64,000 nt of DNA, from NCBI GenBank assembly GCA_022820665.1, contig JAJEFB010000031.1:186001-250000 (forward strand), in the 5' to 3' direction. The DNA comes from Anaerolineae bacterium. GTDB taxonomy: Bacteria > Chloroflexota > Anaerolineae > Aggregatilineales > Phototrophicaceae. Both the position numbers and the translations under genes were made by a program. The notes beneath the pieces were generated by a model. The model had not been told where the DNA came from. It did not search any database and saw only the letters and a program-made list of their open reading frames with translations. Below, piece after piece: positions 53,405 through 60,901 of the stretch (positions are counted from its first letter, which is position 1; each line of letters starts with the position of its first letter).

Positions 53405-55843
53405 TCATTCAACAGATATGTTCTGGGGCAATCGGCCTACGGTATCGCCACTGTCGGCTGCGCTTCCCGACACTCGCAGCCGAACGATCTCTCCGCTTTC
53501 AGGATCGTGCCGGTAGACGACGATCCAGACTTCATAGTTGCCGGGCGGCAGATCTGACGGCAGCCGCAGGGCGCGGTTATCCCAGACAGGCAGGTTAGCG
53601 CGCCAAGCCGAGGTGGGCGCAAACCCGGCTTGCGGAGCGGAATCTTGCCCCTGGACGACGACCTGACCAGTTTCCGGGTTAGCGATAAACCAGGCTATCG
53701 TATAGTCCTGACTAACCGTTTGCTCGCTTTGCCAGAGTAGAGATAGCTCCAAACTGCCTCCGGGCAGATAGACATCCCCGCCGGGTATGACGAACCCTCG
53801 CAGGTGAAGCGTATCGCCGAAGACCAGATCCGTCATCACTTCCCCGGTGTAGAGAGACATTGGGTTCGGCGCTGCGAATCCCGTGCTGTATTCGAGCAAG
53901 CGAACAGGATTGTCGGCGTTGTCGAATTCAATTTCTTTCAACGGATAGTAGTGCAGAGCCAGGTAGCGCTCGTAGGGTCGAAAGCTCCAGCGCATGAAGG
54001 CGTTGGTATTTGCCAACAGGAAGAGGCGGTCCTGTTTTCCGGCGGCATGATGCAGGGCGCGAACAGTGAAAATGTCAAACCAGTCGTTGGGATTGTTCGA
54101 GACAACTTCGGCGGGCTGTTTGTCGCTGGCCGCCTGCGCCAGGGCTTCCGGCAGAATAATCGGTCGCGGAAAGGGGGAATCCAGGTGATTCAATACAAAG
54201 CCGCTGTACAGGTTATTGGGCAGCAGCAGAAGGTCGCCGTCTCGGGCATCTTGCGTCAGATAGTCGAGCGCGTCGTGCAGGGCGGGACTTTGCGAACGCG
54301 TCAGCGGATCCCGATCATAAATCGACTGCAGATTCAGAACACTCATCGGAAGAGCGAGGACTGCCAAAAGCGGAGCCAGGCGGGAATAGCGGCGCCCGGG
54401 ATGGCGAAGAACTGCAATTATGGCATGCGCAAGGAGCAAGCTGAATAGCGCGTATCCAATACCCCACCAGAAGGCGCCAGCGCGAATCCAGACGAAGTCA
54501 AGTCCTAAATCCGCCCAGCGTCCCGGCAGGATTACCCAGCGAAAGTATCGTGGTTGCGTCAGTCCGGGTTCCCACTCCGAAACTCCTCCGGATTCCGGCG
54601 GCAGGGTCTCTGTGTAATGCGTCAGGCTCAAAGACACAGCGCTGAATTGGATCCAGAGGCCGTAAGAGATCGCGGTGACGACAAGCAGTCTGTACAACTT
54701 GCTGCGGCGACTTGCGGCGATTTGCAGGATCGGGGCGGAGGCGAGCATCAGAACCGGCAGGACAGGCAGCAGGAAGCGAGGCGGCCAACTCAAGCCGCCA
54801 AACCAGTGCTCGCCGGTGGGCAGGGCATGTCCAAGGGAATAGCCGATGGCTAATAGCCAGACAGTCCAAACAAGTCGATGTTTGCCTTGGCGCAACAGGA
54901 GGACGGCACCCGCAACTGAAAGGAGGACGAATGGCGACGTGGCCCAGACGCTGCCGCCGGGGCTCAAGATGAATATCCGCAATGCGTAGGAGAAATAGCT
55001 GTCGGCAGGGTCCAGATCTGGATAGAAACTGTGTATTAGCTGTGAAAGGGGCTCAAAGAACATCAGCCCCAGCAATAACAGGACTTGGACCGCAAGCGCT
55101 AGAGAAGACAGACGCCGCATCAGCGCTGTTTCCAGACGCCGGTGAGACGGCAGCGCGAAGACAGCCAGGGCTGGCAATGCCGCCAGAGCCGAATACTTGG
55201 TCTCTGTTGCCAGGTAAAGCGCAAGCAGCCCGGCAAGCAGCCCGGCGAGCCGCAGAAGAAGCGACCGGCGCATTGATAGGCGAAGCAGATATAGCGCGAG
55301 CAGCAGAAAGAAACCTACCAGGGGCTCGCGGAACATGGTTTGGCTGTATGCCCAGAGATTGCTTGATATGCCGGCGCCCAGCGCGACCGCTATTGACACT
55401 GCGTCGCTATAGGCCATGGCTCGCAAGCAGAGATAGAGCAAGCCCACGGTCAAGGAGGCGACGATAATGTTGAGCAGCCAGACGGTATGGATATTCCCCA
55501 GCCGCGGTAGCCATTCAGCCAGCTTGAGCAGAGGAATGGCTAGATGAATGTTCAGTCTCTCCTCGACATCGTAGCTGGCGAGCGGCAGGTCGAACCATCT
55601 GCGAATACGAAGCGGCGGTTTGAACCAGGCGGATTCGTCCATCAACCAGTCGCCGTAGCGTGATTGGCTGGTTACCGCGTCAAGCGCGCGCAAGGTATCG
55701 CCGGATTCGATGCGAGCGCGATATGTCAAGAGATAGATGCTCGACATTAAAGCGACTATCATCAAGAAGAGTCGCAATTGATGGAACTTGGCAAGCGTTG
55801 TTGCGGGCAAGGGCATCTTAGGATCGGGCGGCCCAAGGGTCAC
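53405..55843 (-). CDS. large integral-membrane glycosyltransferase-like protein
   Basis: An 812-residue protein with a cytosolic start, a first helix near 25-42, an acidic loop (RARIESGDTLRALDA) and about ten more hydrophobic segments to residue 510, the general design of GT-C lipid-carrier-dependent glycosyltransferases. The last 300 residues are outside the membrane; the end (about 665-800) is a beta-rich domain (LHLRGFVIPGGDVYLPGGSLELSLLWQ; LPPGNYEVWIVVYR). It probably transfers sugar from a lipid carrier on the outer face. Acceptor unknown; monocistronic. Confidence 0.72.
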   Translation of the reverse strand: MTLGPPDPKMPLPATTLAKFHQLRLFLMIVALMSSIYLLTYRARIESGDTLRALDAVTSQSRYGDWLMDESAWFKPPLRIRRWFDLPLASYDVEERLNIHLAIPLLKLAEWLPRLGNIHTVWLLNIIVASLTVGLLYLCLRAMAYSDAVSIAVALGAGISSNLWAYSQTMFREPLVGFFLLLALYLLRLSMRRSLLLRLAGLLAGLLALYLATETKYSALAALPALAVFALPSHRRLETALMRRLSSLALAVQVLLLLGLMFFEPLSQLIHSFYPDLDPADSYFSYALRIFILSPGGSVWATSPFVLLSVAGAVLLLRQGKHRLVWTVWLLAIGYSLGHALPTGEHWFGGLSWPPRFLLPVLPVLMLASAPILQIAASRRSKLYRLLVVTAISYGLWIQFSAVSLSLTHYTETLPPESGGVSEWEPGLTQPRYFRWVILPGRWADLGLDFVWIRAGAFWWGIGYALFSLLLAHAIIAVLRHPGRRYSRLAPLLAVLALPMSVLNLQSIYDRDPLTRSQSPALHDALDYLTQDARDGDLLLLPNNLYSGFVLNHLDSPFPRPIILPEALAQAASDKQPAEVVSNNPNDWFDIFTVRALHHAAGKQDRLFLLANTNAFMRWSFRPYERYLALHYYPLKEIEFDNADNPVRLLEYSTGFAAPNPMSLYTGEVMTDLVFGDTLHLRGFVIPGGDVYLPGGSLELSLLWQSEQTVSQDYTIAWFIANPETGQVVVQGQDSAPQAGFAPTSAWRANLPVWDNRALRLPSDLPPGNYEVWIVVYRHDPESGEIVRLRVSGSAADSGDTVGRLPQNISVE

Positions 55844-55888
55844 GTAGACATAGACCTTCGGTCGCCCTACATTTTTTTGCGCTCTGGC

Positions 55889-55913
55889 GGGCGACCTGAT
55901 AGGTCGCCCCTAC
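55889..55913. repeat. palindromic repeat family A, copy 4
   Basis: Perfect 9-bp arms GGGCGACCT / AGGTCGCCC around GAT, followed by CTAC. A degenerate family C-like block lies immediately upstream (55843-55870) between the glycosyltransferase start and this element. Confidence 0.7.
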
Positions 55914-56041
55914 AATTTTAGCCATAGAGCTACCTGTATCGGTTGATCAGTATCATCATACACAATCGTATCAAACCTGTGATGTCCTCAGCATGAGCGA
56001 GGGGATATGTTACATGAGAGACGCGCGCTGCGCTTTGCGGA

Positions 56042-56833
56042 TCAAGCACCGTTGGAACCGGACTTTGCTTTGGAGATCGAGAGTAAGGCATCGGCGATTT
56101 TGTGCAGTTCCGCACTGGGAATTTGGCTAAAGGCGACTGCCAGCTTGATAATGCCCTGCATTTTGCGATCGACGGCAAATCTTCGTTTGTCTTCGCTGGT
56201 GGGGACCGGCGCAGTCGATGCTGATTCACCCTCGGCTTCCGCGTCCAACTCATGTTCGCTCTCGAGAAAGTATTCGAGGTCACGGTCGAGGGCGTTTGCC
56301 AGGACCAGCAGATCTTTCATCGGGATCGACTGCCCGCCGTATTCGTATTCTTGCAGCAGGCTGGGGTCAATCGCAGTCATTTCACTCAACTGCTCAATGC
56401 TTATTCCTTTTAGATCTCGCGCGACGTGCAATAGCCCTCCGAGAAGGCGCTGTCGCAAGGAAAAGGATTGGTCTTGCTCAACGGCGACATCCGGCAATTC
56501 GACTGGCTCATGATCTTGCCGAAAGGTACTGACTGACACGTTCAAGTAGCTGGCCAAGCGTTCGGATTGTGGTGGGCTTGGCAGGTCATCCCCGTATTCC
56601 CAAGCAATTACCAGTTCTGGCGACACCTGCAAATGATCAGCGCAGTCTTCAATTGAGCGCGATGCAGCCAGGCGGCTTTGCCGTATGAGGATACCGACGA
56701 TCTTTGCGCGCAGGCGCGCAGCCTCTTTTTCACGCTTGTCAAGCGGCGCGCCGGACTGGTTTTCTCGCGCGGCGAAGGCTGCGAATTGCGACAGGTCTTC
56801 CATCTGCAACAACTGTCTCAACTCTTTTATCAT
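56042..56833 (-). CDS. double XRE-type helix-turn-helix protein
   Basis: A 263-residue soluble protein with two HTH regions. The first is about 45-100 (IGILIRQSRLAASRSIEDCADHLQVSPELVIAWEYGDDLPSPPQSERLASYLNV). The second is about 130-190 (GGLLHVARDLKGISIEQLSEMTAIDPSLLQEYEYGGQSIPMKDLLVLANALD). An acidic linker and a C-terminal helical segment that could dimerise follow. It is likely a DNA-binding regulator with unknown targets. It has no immediate operon partner, and an inverted-repeat element lies upstream. Confidence 0.72.
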   Translation of the reverse strand: MIKELRQLLQMEDLSQFAAFAARENQSGAPLDKREKEAARLRAKIVGILIRQSRLAASRSIEDCADHLQVSPELVIAWEYGDDLPSPPQSERLASYLNVSVSTFRQDHEPVELPDVAVEQDQSFSLRQRLLGGLLHVARDLKGISIEQLSEMTAIDPSLLQEYEYGGQSIPMKDLLVLANALDRDLEYFLESEHELDAEAEGESASTAPVPTSEDKRRFAVDRKMQGIIKLAVAFSQIPSAELHKIADALLSISKAKSGSNGA

Positions 56834-57249
56834 TTCATTATAGACATCTGTACGGTCGCAAGCAAGGATGGCGCATATTGCGGCCGGGCAATCGCGTCAG
56901 AACCAGTATGTGTCGAGTGTCACATGAATATAAGGAAATGCAGGGGCCTGCCAAGTCGCAGACTATTATAAACTCGGCCGACCTGATAGACGCTGTTGAA
57001 AATCTACCCCAATCCCCCGACCCCTTTCCCAAAAATGAGGGATGGGGAGCCTTGTGACCTGTACTGAGCCTTTTAAGCCCCTCCCTCTTGATGGGGGAGG
57101 GGTTTGGGGTGGGGGGTGAAAGCGGTTTTTCAACCGACTCTGATAGGTCACAACTACAAGGCTTGTCCGTATATTGGGTTAAGGAGTTCATGTTGAGGAC
57201 TGGCTACGAAGTATTTCAAGCGAAAAAGATACACTACCCGCATTTTTGG
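56834..57249. other. intergenic region with an inverted-repeat (MITE-like) element
   Basis: A 416-base spacer between the permease 3' end and the XRE gene. No gene is supported. Its centre is the 56979-57150 element; the flanks show nothing distinctive. Confidence 0.5.
56979..57150. repeat. MITE-like inverted-repeat element
   Basis: The outer ends GACCTGATAGACG and CTCTGATAGGTC are inverted relatives. Inside them, GTTGAAAATC...ACCCCAATCCCCC faces GGGGTTTGGGGTGGGG...GGTTTTTCAAC. Two G/C-tract hairpins (CCCCTTTCCC..., CCCCTCCCTCTTGATGGGGGAG) fill the centre. No transposase is encoded, so it would depend on one elsewhere. Confidence 0.6.
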
Positions 57250-59730
57250 TCAATCTTCGGCAGGTGTTTCGTCTTCTTCCTCCACTTCCGGTTTTTCTTC
57301 AGTTTCTTCTTCTGGTCCGCGCGTATGAATCCTTACTTCTCGCAAGTCGTTGCGCGCGTTGATCGAGATGACCGTGGTGATGTCGATCTCGTCGGGAATC
57401 AATCCTATTTCCTGCAGCGTCCAGATAGTTGTTAAACGGTCGCTGAGGTTTGGCCACTGGTCTTTTGCCCAGGAGTAGCGCTGGCGGCAGAACTGCCAGA
57501 TCTCTTCTGGTTGCTTGACCCAGGCGTAGTTCTGGTATTGCTCCCAGATGACCTCATCGTCAGTCATGGGAAAGAGCAGGCTGATCATGGCTTTTTGCAC
57601 CTCGGCAGCGTCTCGACCATGCTCTTCGTTCACCCAATTGGCATAGTATTTGTCAATGAATGTGAAGATGCCGTAATGCGAATAGGATTCGATCTTGTTC
57701 AGGATTTCATCCCGGGCGTTGAAGTATTTGTCGTAAGTTGCTTCCAGTTCCTGGCTCGGCTCGTGGGCGACGTCGTCATCGTACTGCGCCTCCTCAATTT
57801 GCTGAGCGAAGGCATCGGGTTCCAGGTTGTAGACATGCGTGACGAGCCGTTCAATCCGTTGATGATCGACGTTGAATTTCACCAGAGCGCCTTCCGCGAT
57901 CAAGGCGTTGACGCGGTCGATGATGCCGCGCGCCCGCGCCTTGTCATGGGCGCGTTGAATACCGCTCTCATAGCCCGGCTTGGAATCGGGGACCGGCGAA
58001 TATTCTTGTAGTTTTGCGGGATCTTTTCTGGCTCCGCCATAGGCGCAGACCATCTGGTAGAGCGTGAGCAACACCGAGACGACGACAATCACGCCTAGGG
58101 CGTCGGTCTTCTGCGTGATAAGCACAATGCCCATGATGTAGCTGGCGATCATGCCCCGCAAGCCGGCAAAGCGTAGCGAGCGAGCCTCCGGCGAGCCCGG
58201 CTCAATGCCTCGGTCCCGCAAGGCGTCGTCGCGCGCGAAGCAAACGGTGGTGCTGGTGATGATGAAGGCGCTGACGAAACCGAAGGCGTAATAGGCTTCG
58301 ACAACGACAACTTCACGGATCAGCGGGATACATGCGGCCGCGAAGCCCCAGATGACGGCTATACCGATGCGATCGTTAGTGAAGAAACCGGGCAGTCTGC
58401 CTAATCGGGCTGCGTTGGCTGCTACGGCTGCGCCTCCGACATAGCCGCCTCCCTGCGCCAGCAACAAGATTATCGTAAGCAACAGCGCGGCGATTGACAG
58501 GATCCCTTCTCCATCGGTTCCAGCCAAGGCGCGCTGCAAAGCTCTGGCAATGGCAAGGTCTGATGCTATAGATTGAATCTCGCCCGCCCGGTTGATCGGC
58601 GCCATGACGTCCCGTCTCCCGCTTGGTCCGTCGAGCAGCGCTTCTTCTTGCGCTTCGTGCCGGCGCTGCTCATAGATCCGTTCCGCCTCTTGCAGATCAC
58701 GCAGGCGCGGCGACGCGTCTTCGGGTTGAAGTCCACGGCCAAAGGTTTGCGCGGCGACGATTTCGTATTCAATCAGCAGCGTACTGTAGCCTTCGGTGGA
58801 GGGAATGTCCCAGGACTTTGCGGCAGCGAGTTGCAGCACGCCAGTCGCGATTAGAAAGATGGCGGCAAGCGTCAGCGCGGTGTTGATCACTTTCCACTTG
58901 GGGCGCGCGGCGTGCTTGCCGCTGGCGGGGATGACCTCGTAGCCGGAGAACCCCAGCATTGCGCTGCTCATCGATCGGAAGAAAAACTGGAAAAAAAGCA
59001 CGGAACCGATGGCGGGCGCATCACCGGCGGCGCGGACAACGTGCTCCACAACTTTCGCTTCTTCCAGTCGGTGAATGATGCCGCTGGTCAGGAAAGCCCA
59101 ATCCGGATTGGCCAGCGCGCTGTAACCAACCAGCGTGAGGGCAAACATGGTAAAGATGGTGAAAGCGCCGCCTCCCAGCAGGAACAGCGGCACGGCGCGT
59201 TTGGGTCCTAGCGCGACCAGCACAGCCATGATGAAGAAGGCGAAGATCTCGGCGATCAATATGCGGTAGGGCGCGAATTCGGGAAAGAGCAGCATCAGCA
59301 CGTCGGCTGCGGAGATGGAAGAAATGATGATAGTCAGAACCGCGTCAAGAAAGAAGAGACTGGTGCCTAGCCAGGATAACCAGCGCAGTCGCTGCGGTCC
59401 TATTGCCTCGACCAGCGGACCGCTGCCGCCGGCAGTAGGCCGAATGTAAGCGCCGGCTTTGTATGCCGGGACGATCCCGAAGAACAACATGACCGACAAG
59501 ACGATGAAGGCGAGGATCGCGATATCGTGGTAGCCGCTGGCGCCGTGGATTGCCAAGAGCGTCTGATAGGCAGCGACGCTAAAGGCGTCGGCAGCAATCT
59601 CGAAAATGAGGGCGAATACACCCAATCCGGTGCCGCCGAGGAGCAAGCCTTCCACCATGAGCCGCGGGAGCTTGCGACTGGCTTCGCGGTTTTCGTTCGG
59701 GTCGATATAGCTCCGCAAGAATGTGCTCAT
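57250..59730 (-). CDS. APC-superfamily permease with long cytosolic C-terminal domain
   Basis: An 826-residue transporter. A hydrophobic part (about residues 25-600, 12 or so helices) resembles amino-acid/polyamine/organocation permeases: GGTGLGVFALIF and GAYIRPTAGGSGPLVEAIGP near the start, GFSGYEVIPASGKHA in mid-protein. A long loop (about 345-430) and a 200-residue C-terminal cytosolic domain are unusual; the tail ends in a Glu/Asp-rich stretch. The ATG at 59730 has AGAGGA four bases upstream; the frame remains open further left but without permease character. The substrate is unknown. Confidence 0.77.
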   Translation of the reverse strand: MSTFLRSYIDPNENREASRKLPRLMVEGLLLGGTGLGVFALIFEIAADAFSVAAYQTLLAIHGASGYHDIAILAFIVLSVMLFFGIVPAYKAGAYIRPTAGGSGPLVEAIGPQRLRWLSWLGTSLFFLDAVLTIIISSISAADVLMLLFPEFAPYRILIAEIFAFFIMAVLVALGPKRAVPLFLLGGGAFTIFTMFALTLVGYSALANPDWAFLTSGIIHRLEEAKVVEHVVRAAGDAPAIGSVLFFQFFFRSMSSAMLGFSGYEVIPASGKHAARPKWKVINTALTLAAIFLIATGVLQLAAAKSWDIPSTEGYSTLLIEYEIVAAQTFGRGLQPEDASPRLRDLQEAERIYEQRRHEAQEEALLDGPSGRRDVMAPINRAGEIQSIASDLAIARALQRALAGTDGEGILSIAALLLTIILLLAQGGGYVGGAAVAANAARLGRLPGFFTNDRIGIAVIWGFAAACIPLIREVVVVEAYYAFGFVSAFIITSTTVCFARDDALRDRGIEPGSPEARSLRFAGLRGMIASYIMGIVLITQKTDALGVIVVVSVLLTLYQMVCAYGGARKDPAKLQEYSPVPDSKPGYESGIQRAHDKARARGIIDRVNALIAEGALVKFNVDHQRIERLVTHVYNLEPDAFAQQIEEAQYDDDVAHEPSQELEATYDKYFNARDEILNKIESYSHYGIFTFIDKYYANWVNEEHGRDAAEVQKAMISLLFPMTDDEVIWEQYQNYAWVKQPEEIWQFCRQRYSWAKDQWPNLSDRLTTIWTLQEIGLIPDEIDITTVISINARNDLREVRIHTRGPEEETEEKPEVEEEDETPAED

Positions 59731-59850
59731 AGTCCTCTGAACCGCGTATTCCTTAGCGCGAAGATGCCAACCGAGCAACATTATCATAACATCCTTGCAG
59801 ACGACAGAGATATCCGACTTGCATAGCTGATGTTCGCCGAATTGAGCAAC

Positions 59851-59879
59851 TTGCAAGGGCTATCTGGCGACACTAGAAT
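59851..59879 (+). promoter_or_regulatory. sigma-70 promoter for the methyltransferase gene
   Basis: TTGCAA (59851-59856) and TAGAAT (59874-59879) are 17 bases apart and lie 45 bases before the methyltransferase start codon. Confidence 0.65.
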
Positions 59880-59924
59880 CATCTGTCAAGGTTGGCTATA
59901 AGCTCTTGTGGAGAAAGAAATATC

Positions 59925-60776
59925 ATGCCGAACAAGGTCCATCACGAAATCAACCGCTTGTCCTGGAATGAAGCGACCAAGGCGCACAACAGCCACAAAG
60001 GCGATCAGGCTGCGTTCTTCCGGTCCGGGGGAAGTACGCTGTATGAGGAAGAAATACGCTTGCTGGGCGCTATCGCCGGCAAGACGCTGCTCCATCTGCA
60101 ATGCAATTGCGGTCAGGACAGCTTGAGTATCGCCAATCATCTGGGCGCTATCGTCACCGGCGTTGATATCAGCGACGAGGCGATCGACTTCGCGCGGCGG
60201 CTTTCGCGCGATAGCGGGATTCCGGCGGAATATATCCGTGCCGACATCTACGATTTCTTCGCGGGTAACCAGACTCGGTATGATCTGGTTTTCTCATCTT
60301 ATGGCGCCTTGGTATGGTTGTCGGATCTGGACGCTTGGGGAAAGGGCATCCACCAATGTCTGAAGGCTGGCGGGCGTTTTGTCTTCATTGATTTCCATCC
60401 CGCGTTTTGCATGTTCGGTGAGGACTGGCAGTTGAAATATGACTATATGGGCGGTTCTTTTGTCGAATTCGAGTCTGGCGTTGGCGACTATGTCGCCCTG
60501 ACCGGCGTGACAGGCGAGACGGATGACTTGCAGGAGGGCATCAAGGACTTCGTCAATCCACATCCCGGCGTGGAATATCTTTGGGGCATGTCCGACGTTG
60601 TCACAGCTTTGCTCTCGGCAGGTCTTAGGCTGGTCGGATTTCGCGAATACGCACATTTTAACGGATTCAAACCCATGGCGGACATGCGGGAACTCGGCGG
60701 CCGACGCTTTGGCATGCCAGATCGTCTGCCGCGAGGATTTCCCTTAATGTTCAGCCTGGTCGCTCAGAAGCCTTGA
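59925..60776 (+). CDS. class I SAM-dependent methyltransferase
   Basis: A 283-residue methyltransferase. Motif I is LLHLQCNCGQDSLSIANHLGAIVTGVDIS (about 54-82) with the acidic ribose ligand in GVDIS, and YDLVFSSYGALVWLSDLDAWGKGI forms motif IV. The ATG at 59925 has GGAGAAAG upstream and is preferred to an earlier ATG at 59892, which would leave only about a 12-base leader after the predicted promoter. The substrate is probably a small molecule, but unknown. It is monocistronic and divergent from the permease gene. Confidence 0.86.
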   Translation: MPNKVHHEINRLSWNEATKAHNSHKGDQAAFFRSGGSTLYEEEIRLLGAIAGKTLLHLQCNCGQDSLSIANHLGAIVTGVDISDEAIDFARRLSRDSGIPAEYIRADIYDFFAGNQTRYDLVFSSYGALVWLSDLDAWGKGIHQCLKAGGRFVFIDFHPAFCMFGEDWQLKYDYMGGSFVEFESGVGDYVALTGVTGETDDLQEGIKDFVNPHPGVEYLWGMSDVVTALLSAGLRLVGFREYAHFNGFKPMADMRELGGRRFGMPDRLPRGFPLMFSLVAQKP

Positions 60777-60901
60777 TCGCCTAGTGCCGTTTGTCGATTC
60801 TGCATGGCGTCGTTGGTGGGCTTGACTGGCATTAGGGCGCGACAACCGCTCTTCTAGCCCTCACCCACAAGGGAAGAGGAGGAGCTATCCTTGTAGCGGT
60901 G

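Noticed and set aside
59731..59856. N-terminal extension of the APC permease frame
   Set aside because: The internal ATG at 59730 has a strong ribosome site and directly precedes the conserved part.
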